Assembly (NCBI GenBank): GCA_030063045.1
Contig: JAQSEB010000025.1
Coordinates: 124,001 to 188,000, forward strand
DNA from: Pratylenchus scribneri
Taxonomy: Eukaryota; Nematoda; Chromadorea; Rhabditida; Pratylenchidae
Length of the DNA stretch: 64,000 nt
Direction of reading: 5' to 3'
The position numbers were made by a program, and so were the translations under genes. Under the pieces are notes generated by a model. The model saw only the letters and a program-made list of their open reading frames with translations, was not told where the DNA came from and searched no databases. Shown here one piece after another: positions 40,410-51,900 of this stretch; the stretch's first letter is position 1; the number at the start of each line of letters is the position of its first letter.

Positions 40410-40910
40410 AAACCAGTGGGGCAGAGCCCCACTGGTTTAAGGCATGCTTCCGTTGCGGAAAAAGCGCGGGGCGCTTTAAGGTACCCCAGTAGGTTTTTTA
40501 TTCAGGTTTTAGACGGCTCGCTTCGCTCGCCTTGTATTTTTCAATTTTTTAAACCGGTTTAAGCTTATATCTCGAAATCGGTTTGGTTTCATAACTCGCG
40601 CAATATAGCATTTGATTCGTCTCGTCGAGCTCTACAATTTTGCTTTTTACCGGGCAGTTCTAACTCAACTCGCAAAAAAGTTATTAAGGTATTTGCATCT
40701 CGCGCACCCGACTTGGCCACACGTTGCCATTTTTCCAGCCTCCCCTGGCCATGGTAGACCCCCCGACCCATATATCAAAATAAAGCCAACACTCTGGGAG
40801 GTGCCTTCACCGAGCCGATTTTTGATTTAGGCCTTTTAAAAAAAGTTTTACCTGGACAAACCGGTTTTTAAACCGGTTTCGGCCCAATCCCAAACCCCTA
40901 TCAAAAAACG
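40410..40910. repeat. G+C-rich hairpin cluster and dispersed repeat
   Basis: Begins with a perfect 13-bp stem hairpin (40410-40438, arms AAACCAGTGGGGC and GCCCCACTGGTTT), followed by a second hairpin at 40461-40477 (AAAGCGC, GCGCTTT). Copies of AAACCGGTTT recur at about 40550 and 40870. A degenerate relative of the first hairpin sits at 35422-35451. The segment AATATAGCATTTGATTCG (about 40600-40620) is related to the inner part of the 56.4-57.1 kb palindrome and to the window's right end, so this is repeat DNA. Short overlapping frames on both strands here are not credible genes. Confidence 0.6.
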
Positions 40911-41783
40911 GACAATTTTCCTGAATGCGCACTAAAAAGTTGCCCCTAGGATGTGCAAGTCTCAAAAATGAACGGAAAAGAGCGGCCAAAGGCAATACAA
41001 ATAACAATGGGGCGAATGTTACTGCTGGAGGGCATGGAAGCAATGATGAAGTGGGTAATTAAATATTAGTCGTAAGAATTTTTTGAAAGCAATAAACTTT
41101 TTAGGAATGAAAACTAAATTTTCTGGTCATCAAATGTTTAATATGTCTCTTATAAAATTAAGTGCTTTCACTATTATAGTCCCATTTTGATAAGGGAAAA
41201 ATTCATTTTGTTCGCGGAATTTTGCTAGGGGTCAATTTTCCTATCCTCCTATTTTCTTTCAAAAAGCCTATCCTCCCATTTTCTGTCAATTTGCCTATAA
41301 TTTTTGCCTATATGGTTTTTATTATTTCCAACTTTGTTCTAAGCATAATTAAATTCTAATTATGTCTTCCCGAGGGTTTTCGACCTTGCTGAATCTAGAT
41401 CTGGCATTTTCGAAATTTTTAAATCTGAATAAATTAACATTTTTTTATAAATAATTATTTATTACCCTTTCTTCAAAATTGACATCCATAAATTTATAAA
41501 TTTTTATTTTTTAAATCGTATTTAATTCCAGAAATAATTTTGAATTTTTTTTTTTTATAAATATTTTGCACAATTGATTTTACAAAGGAGAGAAAGAGGA
41601 TTCAAAGGCATTGCGAATAATCGTGCTGGCTTCACGCGCGCAAGCCCATATGAGTGATGATGGCCCAGCAACGAGGGACTGTTTAGGGGTAATCTTATGA
41701 TCTCCTCCAATAAAGCCAATCAGTGAGAAAAGCTAAGAAATATTTATTGGATTTTTCAATAGATTTTATTCGAATTTTCTAAA
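40911..41783. other. intergenic region upstream of phosphodiesterase gene
   Basis: No gene seen. A short imperfect duplication of CCTATCCTCC-type sequence lies at 41236-41290. A G+C-richer stretch at 41590-41700 contains CGCGCGCAAGC but shows no tRNA or snRNA features. It probably includes promoter and 5' UTR of the gene starting at 41784; a possible trans-splice acceptor (TTTTTCAATAG) lies about 20 bp upstream of that ATG. Confidence 0.5.
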
Positions 41784-44477
41784 ATGATAAATTTTATTAT
41801 TACTTTTTTACTCCTCCTATTATTTATTCATTTTAATGCTGCTGCCACCAATGAAAAAGATGTTGGTCAGGAGATTGGTACCGCCAGTGATGGCAGTAAT
41901 AGAGTCAATTACAATTTTCGAATAGCCACATTGAATTGCTGGTAAATGTTTTACATTTATTGGACAAATTGGGTCCCATTTTTAAGCAGTTTTAAAATCA
42001 TCTCATCTTTAAAATAGGAATTAAATTTCTAAAGAGGGGATCGTAGAGATTATCCACGCTTTTAAAAAAATTTTCCAAATTTTTTATCAAATTAATATTT
42101 AATTAATATACTCCTTAAATAGGGCTCTACCCTGGATAACTGAGGACAAAGAAATCCGTATTGAAAATTTAATCAAAACATTGGCATATTCGGATGAAAT
42201 TTTTGATGTTATCACACTACAGGAAGTTGTTTTTTTTTTTTAAATTTTGTTTAATTTAAAAATTTTCCATTAAGCTGTGGCTTAAGTCAGATTTTGACAA
42301 AATTATTTCTCATGACCAGATAAAGAAACGCTATCCATATGCGCACTATTTCAAAAGGTATTTGTTTGAAAAAATTCATTTTATTGCAAATTTAAATTTT
42401 CAAAATTAGAGAAAATAATTTTTAAAATTTATTTTAAATTTGGAGTAGGAGGTGGTGAAATCGGATAATTCAACCTTATTTTATTTGAGAGAAATTAAAA
42501 TGGAATGAAATTAAAAAAATGTTAAAAAAAATTTTAAATTTTACTGATTTTCAGGAAAAATAAAAGAAGTAAATTATTTGGTAGCGGCATAGCCGTTTTT
42601 AGTGCTCATCCAATTGTGGCCACAAATCAGCACATTTTTTCGGTTAATGGTTACCCGCTAGACATATTAAAGTTATTTTCTACGATATCCAACAATTTCA
42701 CGAGAATTTTCAGAGGCGATTGGTACACCGAGAAATCAGTGATTCTAGCTGAAATTGCATTCCATCAGCATTTTAGTGTGGCCATCTTCAGTACACATGT
42801 TAATTTAAAATAATTATTATTAAAATAGAGATGTTAATTTACAAATTGGGAAATATTTAAATTGCCGAATAAATCTTAAAAGTAGGGTTGCGCTCCCGAG
42901 GGTCGGGGGCGAGTTGGACGGGGTGGGGGTGATCGGGGGTGGCACCTTCGGGGGCGGGGACGGGGGTGACCTTGACGGGGACCCCCGTGGGAGCGGGGGT
43001 AGCGTAAATTTTTTAAATAGCCAAATTTTTCAAATAAAAAATTTTTTTGAAAGCCTCGCAGAGAAAAATTTTAATAAAAAATTTTAATATCCTACAAAAA
43101 TTTGGTCGAAGTTTCCCTATCGAACCCCATTTTCTCTGAAAAATCGAATAATATGGTTATATTTCACCCCTGTACCCCCGCGGGGGTGGAGGTTCGGGGG
43201 CGGGAGTGATCGGGGGTGGACCTTCGGGAGTGGGACGGGGGTGAGACTCAAACCCCCGCGGGGGCCCCCGTCGGGGGTGACCCCCGCGGGGACGGGGGCG
43301 CAACCCTACTTAAAAGGGTTTTATCGGTTTAGTGGCTTGTCCTAGACCCTTAAAAACCTATACAAAATCCATAAATTTCATCAAGATGCATCGAAAGATA
43401 TAAAAATTCCAAAAATCAAAGGTTTTTAAACCGTGAACTGTTTTTTAAATTTTCGTTTCAAAACTATTTTAGCATTAGTTAAACCCAAGCCAAATAATCA
43501 TCAAATGATGAGTTTTGATGAGATTTATTGTTTGGAATATGGTTTATTGGTCTTGTACAAACCATTAAACCGGAAAATCTTTTAAATCTTTAATTATAAT
43601 TAGTAAATTTAAATATTATATTTAAAAATTTAGGAAATAATTATGATAATTATTAATTTTTTTTTACAAATTTTTAATTTATTTAAAAATTTTATCTCTC
43701 ATCTCATTATCAGACCTTAGCGGACTATAGTGACAATGGAAGAGATAAAATCAAGAGTGTTGATACCTATTTTAACCATCGTTTAAAACAATGCAAAGAA
43801 ATTGGTGAATTTGTACAGAAAATGCATGGAATAAAGGTAAAATTTTATTAAAAGGGTTTTAAAAATATCTAAAATATATTTTTAAAAATCAATTTTTTAC
43901 AGAAAGGATATGATTTTATATTTTTCACTGGCGACATCAATTCAACACCAAACTCGGAACCGTACAATTTGATTAAATCAACGGCAAATCTTGAAGATCC
44001 ATTAGTATTTTTATCTAATTTTTTTGAGAGAAAAAATTTAAATAAAAAATTAATTTTTTTTTTAATTTTTAAGGAAAACGTACCTGCTGATTTACAAACC
44101 TATGGCTGTGATGGAAATAAATACTCATGCAATTACACGGCAAAACGCATTGACCACATTTTTTATCGCGACGGGAAAAGAGGTAAGATGATAAAAGGGT
44201 ATACTAGAAAATAAATTAACAAGCGGGAATTTTTTAATAAATTAAGTATTAACTAAAACTTAAAAATTAAATATATATTTTTTGATTGTCACCAATTATA
44301 TATTATTACAAAAAAATAGTTCTTTCTCAATTTTTAGTCAAAAATATTACTGCCGTAACGACGCTCAAAACATGTTTCGAAACATTTGTGAATGCTAAAA
44401 ATGGAAAGATTTTAAATTATTCCGATCATTTTGGATTATGCAGTACATTTTTGTTGGAGGATGTTGAAAAGAAATGA
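41784..44477 (+). CDS. secreted neutral sphingomyelinase-like phosphodiesterase
   Basis: Eight exons: 41784-41941, 42123-42225, 42275-42357, 42555-42798, 43714-43836, 43903-44004, 44074-44182, 44338-44477. They give 353 residues. The protein belongs to the endonuclease/exonuclease/phosphatase superfamily and is closest in motif order to animal neutral sphingomyelinase (sphingomyelin to ceramide plus phosphocholine). Visible landmarks: TLNCW at 49-53 (catalytic Asn), TLQE with metal-binding Glu87, GSGIAVFSAHPI at 124-135, NGYP at 146-149, GDW at 169-171, STH at 194-196, GDIN at 247-250, RIDHIFYR at 296-303 and the terminal SDH at 336-338. All expected catalytic residues are present. It has an N-terminal hydrophobic signal (about 1-20) and lacks the C-terminal membrane pair of vertebrate SMPD2, so secretion is predicted. 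The exon 2 end could be 3 bp later (42228). AATAAA lies at 44524-44529. Intron 4 carries a transposon. Another lipid or nucleotide phosphodiesterase specificity cannot be excluded. Confidence 0.85.
42883..43318. mobile_element. hAT-like MITE, extremely G-rich
   Basis: Terminal inverted repeats TAGGGTTGCGC and GCGCAACCCTA are flanked by an exact 8-bp duplication CTTAAAAG (42875-42882 and 43319-43326). TIRs of form T-A-x-x-G with 8-bp duplications are typical of hAT elements. There is no transposase frame, so it is non-autonomous. The interior is dense in GGGGG tracts and their complements and could form G-quadruplexes or a large hairpin. It sits in intron 4 of the phosphodiesterase gene. Confidence 0.85.
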
Positions 44478-45296
44478 GAAATGCGATTCCAATTCCACTG
44501 GACTTAATGGGAAGAATTGAAGAAATAAACAATTTTCAAAATATATTCCACTTTTTAAGAAATTTTTAAATGTTTATTATGGAAAAATTGTTTTAAAATT
44601 TTAAGCTCTGTTTTTTCTGTATTTCCTCCTCTATCACAAGTCATATTCACTTTTCATTGTGAATTTTTTTTCTTTTTTTATATTTAAAATTTGATCGAAA
44701 AATTCACTGAAAATGACAATCAAATAGAATTTTAAATTGGATACAATTGTTAAATATTCATTATCGATTTTCATTGCTTTTTAAAATATTGTTTTTTTAA
44801 TTGAATTATTCTAATTGCGCAAGAGACTGGATAAATTTTCTTCCAACAATGTTATTTTAAAACTTTTATTATCGTTCTTTGGCAACCTGAAAATAGAGGC
44901 CAAATAGCGCAAATTTTAAAAATTCATAAAAATCAAATCAAATTAAATTAATTTCAAATTAAAAGTTTTCATATTCAAAAATGCCTGATTTTCATGAATA
45001 AATTGTTTTCAATTTTTTTGATTAAATTGGGGGATATACAAAATATGATTTTCCCCATTAAAAAATTATATTAAAAGGACATTAGCCAATTAAAAGCCCT
45101 AAATAAAAATTGCATATACTTCCGCGCACCCCTAGAAATGTTCACTTCAATGGTATTGAAGTGATGCACTTTTTAATTAATCATTAAAAATTTATGCGTT
45201 TCTTGTTTTTAACCCCCATGTCATGCATCATCCATAATACCTTATTGCGACAAAATTCACTCATTTTATTCAAATCTGATTTTTTGAATTGCCCAA
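44478..45296. other. intergenic region
   Basis: Holds the polyadenylation signal of the upstream gene (AATAAA at 44524) and presumably the promoter of the receptor gene. A perfect 9-bp stem hairpin CACTTCAAT/ATTGAAGTG with a 3-nt loop lies at about 45142-45162. Nothing else is recognisable. Confidence 0.55.
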
Positions 45297-48008
45297 ATGA
45301 ATAATTTATCAAATTCATCAACAAATTTGGTAAATTTATTTATTAAAATTATGAAGAAGAGAATCGTAAAAAATAATTTTATATCTGCAAAAATATTTGC
45401 ATAATTTAATTTTGAACGTATAAGAATAAATTCAAAACTAATTTAATTAATATTCCCAGATAATAATTGCACCAAAAGTTGTGTTGGCCAGTGGAATTGT
45501 GGCTGCAATATGCTTTGTTGGAATCCTTTTGAATATTGCTCTGGTCTATGTCACTGCAAAAAACAAGTCAACTCTGGGGTGTCTATTTGATGGGCAACAG
45601 AATATTTGCATTATTATAAATTCTGAACCATTCACTAGTAGACTAAAAACATGAATGGCATTTTTAAAAAGCTTAAAATTCCTTAAAAATTCATTAAAAA
45701 AATCATTTAAAAATTTATTCCAAATATTTTTTTATTGCCTTTTTTACACCAAAAATATCGCGCAGCGAAAAAAAATTTTTGCTTAAAAATGGTTGCAGAG
45801 TGAAAATTTTAATAAATAATTGGCCGTCGAGAGAAAAATTCATTAGAAAAATGTCCACGAAAAATGAGGAAAAAATGCGGCGAGAGGTTCCAAAATGCGG
45901 CAAATGCTGCATTTTCGCGGCAATTGGGTCACCCATATATGGTTTAAATTTAAATTGCAATTCCCATTGAGGCATATAAAAATCGGCTATTAATTACAAA
46001 TATACAAATAAACCTTTTAAAATTCGCATTTTAGCCAACATTTTGCATAGAAACCAGCAAGAATGACATTCCTGTTTGAAAGCACATTCAAATAAATGTT
46101 AAGCCTAAGTTCTCGGTTCAATATATGGATAGGGATAGACCCTTTTTATTTTTATGGCAGTCGAAATCGGCTCACAAAATTTCAATTAACCAACTATTAA
46201 TTAACAAATTATAGCATTAAACCAGTTCATTCATATTGAGGGGAGAGTTAGCAAAAAATAATGGGTATAAAAATTGCTAAGAATGTTCAATATGCCCCAA
46301 TTAATGACATTTAAATTTTATTACATTTTTCTCCATTTTGCGCAGCTCTTTGCATGGCCGTTGCAATTTGTTGATAGCATTCAATTCACTGGTCGCCATA
46401 CCAACCCTCTACGGCATTTCCTTCAAATTCTTCGTCCTGATCACTGGAACGAATTTCATTGCCCTCCGTTCCTGCTACATCATCATATTCGTTTCCCTCC
46501 TTGGCGGCCCGCTAATGAGCACTTCGCTGCTTTGCATCGGTTTGGATCGCCTGACCAGCGTATTGTTCCCAATGTGGTATTTATTATTCAATAGTGTGAA
46601 TATAGGTCAAAATGATCATAATTTAATTTGGCAGGTATAAAAGCAGCCATAAATATCGAATTTTTCACATTTTGCTGGCATTATGCTTCATCAGGACCAT
46701 CTATCGAAATTTGCTCTATTTTTATATGGTCACCCTTTATTCTGAAAAGTAAGGTCAATTGTGATTTTCTCTTTTTGTTGGAGAAAAAGGAGCTATATAA
46801 ATGAACTCGTACTCGAGCGGGCATTTAAAAAACATGATAAATGACAAACACAACAAACAGTATTAAGGAATATTAAATATTAGAGTCCGGAGCCGGGCTG
46901 GCCCGTGGCCCGACAAAACCCGGCGATTTTTGGGGAATTTTTCCCGGAAGCCGGCACATTTTAAAATACTACCGGGCCCGGAAGCCGGCCCGACAATTTT
47001 TTCCTAATTTTCTGAAAACCGGCCAAAACCGGCTCCTTTTTGCCGGGCCCGGGTAATTTTTTCTGAAAAAAAACCCGGAACCGGGCCCGGAAATTTTGAA
47101 ATTACAGACTCTATTAAATATGGTCGTTTTTCCATTGTCAATTAAAAAGTATTGAAAATTAATTTCAATTAAATGCTCCATTCCCTTCAACAATTGGCAC
47201 AATTCTTTCCCATCCATTAATCTAATCTTTTTATAAACAAAAGGAAAGTAATGTGCAGCCCGGGTGACATGAATCAGGCGGAAATAGGGGCATTCATTTA
47301 CCAAGAGGGATTATTCTTCTATTGGGTGGAATTCATTTGCTATTTGGCGATTTGGGCGACAATTTTGGTGCGTAGAAAAAGTTTTCAAAATTGGGAAACA
47401 ACCAAAAAGTTGATGATTTCCTTGAGCGTCATAATGGCCATCAGCCTATTCGGCTCAATCCAGGTAAATTTGACCTTATTTAAATTTAATTTAGAATAAT
47501 TTAAAGGGTAATTTTTAATTTAAATATATTTTTAAAAGGCCCAAGTATATCGCATCATTCTTCATGCATTTCCATCTGACTCGTTGGATACCGAATATTT
47601 GGTCCAACTTCTTTCAAGTTGCCTTTATGCCATTTCCGACAGTTCGAATGCGCCCGTTCTCTTCATATTAAAGTGAGAAGGCATATTTATATATATATAT
47701 TGAATCCTAATTCCTAACTAATTAATTTCGAATTTTTATAAATAAAAAAAGAAAAGTGTTTTATAATTTTTATATATTGCAAAATTCGAAATTAATAATT
47801 GCAAACTAATGGACAAATAATTTGATAATTTTATTTTGACCAATTTCGATATTTTTCCAGTCATGAATATCGCACGGCATTCCTGCATTGCTTCAATTTT
47901 TTGAAAAAGTTGACATCAAATAACACGGTCATGCCGAATAATTCATTTGGCCAAGGACAACATGGGTATGGCCACAGTCATCCAAACAACAATCGATGGG
48001 TTTCATAA
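45297..48008 (+). CDS. SRSX-type serpentine chemoreceptor
   Basis: Seven exons: 45297-45329, 45460-45578, 46346-46576, 46635-46748, 47244-47463, 47539-47672, 47861-48008. They give 332 residues. It is a seven-transmembrane G protein-coupled receptor of the nematode SRSX kind, presumably sensing external cues at neuronal membranes. The short N-terminus MNNLSNSSTNL has N-glycosylation sequons. TM1 is at about 17-42. The TM2 region starts HGRCNLLIAFNSL and Cys94 opens TM3. The DRY-equivalent is GLDRLTSVLFPMWY at 116-129. TM5 (FFYWVEFICYLAIWA) and TM6 (LMISLSVIMAISLF) follow, and TM7 ends SSNAPVLFIL before NHEYRTAF. The tail is Asn/Gly/His-rich. All exon phases agree. The exon 2 end (45578) could alternatively be 45564. 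AATAAA is at 48125-48130. The ligand is not predictable. Confidence 0.82.
46881..47113. mobile_element. hAT-like MITE rich in CCGGGCCCGG
   Basis: TAGAGTC and GACTCTA ends are flanked by an exact 8-bp duplication TTAAATAT (46873-46880 and 47114-47121). The interior is a series of palindromic CCGG/GGGCCC motifs (ACCGGGCCCGGAAGCCGG and variants) in an otherwise A+T-rich intron. No coding capacity. It lies in intron 4 of the SRSX receptor gene. Family assignment rests on TIR form and duplication length. Confidence 0.8.
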
Positions 48009-48922
48009 TTTAAGATGAAGATGACTAGAGCATTGAGGAAATAATTTAAGAAAAATGAAGTAGGTAATTATGAGGATGAATTTATGCCAAAAATAGCTTA
48101 ATTATATAAATAATTACCTTTCTGAATAAAAATAAATATTATCGATCTCTGAATTAAAACAAAGTAACCTTCGCCTTACTTTGTTCATTGAATTTGCTCC
48201 AAAATTCCGGCACATCCTTTGGACAAATTAATTTCCAAGCAAACTTCAAATCCAAATTTCTTAATTCCTCTTTTTATCCCCTAATCCAAAATATGATCCA
48301 TTTCCCGAGTAGTTTGTCCAATTTTTATATTTAAATATATTTCGAATTTCCATCAAAATAGTTCTAATTTTTATCCATTATTTAAAAATAGGAAAGAAAA
48401 GATCATTTTGTCATCAAAGTCGAATAAAATATGTGAACAAGGCATTTATCTATTAACAAAAAAAAATATAAATTAATTATTTAAAAGAAAATTGAGAAAT
48501 GAAATTAAAAAAAAGATTTTTGATAGGAATTTATATTATAATTATTTTGATTGAATTTTGCTGTGCAGGAAAGGAATAGAGGATTATGGCCGAAAAAGAA
48601 TTTATAAATATGATTATGAAAAATGATTAAAAATTAAAATGGAATATTAAATTCAAAATGGTATATGAAAGGAAAATGGGAATTTTGGCAAAAATTTGGG
48701 TATAAAATGGAAGAGTAAATAATTAATTAAAAAATAAATTACAAACAATTAAAGGGGATTATGTGTTTTTTTTTTGGTGGATTATTCAACAGAAAAAGAA
48801 GTGTACAATGGATTTATTATTATACTTAGTAGCGCATATTTTGTTCATTTATTTTGTATAACAATGTAAATTAGATTTAATTTATCCAATTTTTGTAATA
48901 GTTGAATGAATATGCGATAAAT
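48009..48922. other. intergenic region between convergent genes
   Basis: Contains 3' ends of the receptor gene (AATAAA at 48125) and, on the minus strand, of the transferase gene (TTTATT at 48848-48853). The remainder is A+T-rich with no gene or repeat seen. Confidence 0.6.
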
Positions 48923-51900
48923 TTATGATAATAAATAAATACAAAATAACAAAATTACAACAAAAAAGAAATAATCGATGAAATTCAATTCCTTATTCAT
49001 TGAATGAGTAAATTTTTCAGCAGGTAAAAATTTACCTTTTGAAACCAATTTCCGAATATGGAATGAAAAAATATCGAGTTCCTCGGCTGATCTATCCAGA
49101 AATATTCTTTTTATTTTCTTTGCTCTATTTAAATAATTAGAATCATTCAACATTTGGCTGATCAATGTTTGCAGGAATTTAGAATCGTGCGAAAACAAAA
49201 ACTATAAAAAATATATATTAATAAAGGTATATATTAAATTTTGTTGGGAAATTTAATTTTATTACCTAAATATTTTAGAATTAGCTATAAATATTAAATT
49301 CAATAAAAGATAATTTCTCGAAAAGTTAACAGAGGTGAAAGAGATAAATGGAATTTAATTTGATTTAATTAAAGAAGGCATGTTAGGAATATCCGCTAAA
49401 ATCTAATTTTCAGTACTATTAAAAATTTTCGCAAATGATTTTTCCTTTTGGAAATTTTGTTTTTTTTTTCGGAATGTTTCCTTTTTCTTGTTTCATTCCT
49501 CGGGTTAATTCTGGAAAAAAAAAGGTTGATTGCAATTAAGTTAATAGCGAATAATTAGAATTCTGCTGATTTTTGATTTCTACATATAGCATAATCCTTC
49601 TCTCATTAAAATTAAAGATTTGCATCCTCTTTTATCTATTTCCTTTTTTGGTACTTATTTGGTTTGCAATCCCATTTTTGGGAAAGTGCTTGGTCCCCCT
49701 TTGGTTTGTCATATTTTGAGTTAGGCTCAATCAGGGTTGTGTTAAGTTTATGATCAGATGAAAATCATCTTACGTGTATCCTAAACCCAAAGCTTAACTC
49801 ATACCCTAAAACCAAAGGGGGAGCAAGCACTTTCCAAAAAATGGGATACAGACCAAATAAGTACCCTTTTTTTATAATTTTAGAATGGAATTTTAAATAA
49901 TTATAAAACCTCAGTGACTAGCGAAATTTATTTACCTTGTTCAACATTAAACCCAAATCATATTCAAATATCAATTTTGCATTATGATTTTGTTCTGCAT
50001 ACATTGGCATAGCCAACATTGGTGTTTCCGTGCAAATTGCCTCTTTGATACTTAATTGATATTTATTTTTTAATATAATTCATACCTTTTTAGGCCACAA
50101 TGTGTAATAAATAATTTCGTCTTTTTATGTCCAAGTAAATTTAATTGTGGTGCCCATTTTACCAAACGAATATTTGATGAGATGGAATGATTTAATTTAG
50201 AAAAATTTGCATAATTTGGCATTGAAAAAATGAATCGATATTCGGGAAAATATTTGAAAGCATTAATAAATGAGTTTAAAATATTGGGTGGAGCATAGTC
50301 AAACGAAATAAATGTGCCAAATGCAATGAAAATGGTGCCTAAATAAATTCGGAATATAAATTGTATTTAAAAGCATACCCTTCGAAGTGGGATCATCCAC
50401 AAAATGTTTTAATTCTCCTTCAAGTGGTAAAATTTGTTCACAATGAGCACCCAAATTTAGAAGACTTCTTTCTTCTGGAAAATTTATTAAAAATAACAAA
50501 TTAAAAAATAGAGAGTGAAGTTAAGTCAAAAATTTACCCATCGAAAATGAAAAATTAAAATTTATTTAATTAATTTATAAAATCATTAAATTTAACCAAA
50601 ATTTTCAATTCAAAAATTTGTATTTTTGCGGATATAAATTTAAATTTAATAATATTTAATTATAACCAGGTTTTGGAAAGCCCAAATAGGCAACAGTGTC
50701 CATAATTGTGAGTGCACTTTTTGCAAGAATTTTGGCAAAACTAAAATGAGCATTTTGTCCATTTAAAACAGAAAGTTTTGGAGCAATGACAAAATTGTCT
50801 AAAATGAAAAAATTATGATAGGCTTTTAATAAATTTGATTGTCAAAAGATGTCAGAGAAAATTTTCTAAAAAATTTTATACTCTAAAAATTATATGATTT
50901 TTCTGAATTTTACAGATAATGATTTTAATTAAGTCTAAACCGTAATGTTGATCGTCGGAATCCGAAATCGTTTAACTTCAAAGTGTATATTTGAAAATGG
51001 ATGAATTAAATAAATTTTTGTTAGTCAAATTGAAAAGCATTGGAAAAAATTTTCCAAATTTAATTTTAAATGCAAAGTTTACTATCAATTTCAATTATTC
51101 TATTATTTTATTCGATCTAAACTTTAAAAAAATTGTTTATTTGGATGGCAATAATCCAAAATTTTGGCACTGTATAATCCAATCCGCATTATCCTTATAC
51201 AATATTTTTTAAAAGATTTCAAAAATGAAACCGATATAATAGGAAGAAGCATGATCAAGCAAAGCTTCAATAATATTTTCTAATCGATGAGCAAATTTGG
51301 TTGGCTGAAATCCATCAAAAGCATTTGAGGGAATTATGAAGTAAATCGATGTGGAATTGAAACCAAATTTGAGCCTGCAAATTTCTTCAATTTCTTTCGC
51401 AAATTAATGCCAACCAATTCCTCGACTATAATCAGTGGAACTCAACGCGGTGGACGTACAAAAAAGAATATATGGAATATTTGCATTTGAATGAAGCAAT
51501 TGGGCAATGCCAAAGCCATGAATGTTGAATAATTCACTTAGAATAATTAAATCCCATTCACTATTTAGCAAAGAGACAAACTTAAATTATTAAAATTAAT
51601 TATTTTCCTGCCCAAAAATATGCTAAGACCTGATCTGAATGATTTTCCAATATTTTTGAAAATAACAATGCTCTTTGCTGATATACAAAGGCCAAATCAT
51701 GGGAATGCATTGTTTTATTCCAAATTAAATTTTGAACAATTTTATTTATATTTTTCCCATTCTTTTCGTGAACCAATGGAGATAGCCGAATTGTATGAAA
51801 TGTAATTTTATTGGATGAATTCAAATGATTTTTGTACATTTTTACTTCATCAAAATTATCAACAATATTCAAAATATGAACATCGTACCCATCGGAAATA

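Noticed and set aside
40589..41043. Overlapping open frames on both strands (60-78 codons)
   Set aside because: They lie in repeat-like G+C-rich DNA with AAACCGGTTT motifs and hairpins, overlap each other, and show no protein-family features.
45715..45975. Opposed 86- and 63-codon frames in a receptor intron
   Set aside because: Both strands are open over the same bases with no family match; splice sites of the receptor skip the region.
46274..46594. 106-codon frame rich in His and Pro
   Set aside because: Out-of-frame shadow of exon 3 of the SRSX receptor gene, whose true frame has receptor motifs and fitting splice phases.
46969..47304. 111-codon minus-strand frame
   Set aside because: It covers the CCGG-rich MITE and the start of a receptor exon in antisense; no gene features.
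50991..51212. Plus-strand frame of 73 codons inside a transferase intron
   Set aside because: Composition is somewhat protein-like, but it has no recognisable domain and lies opposite an intron; not enough support to call a nested gene.
51620..51805. Plus-strand frame of 61 codons
   Set aside because: Antisense shadow of exon 2 of the transferase gene.
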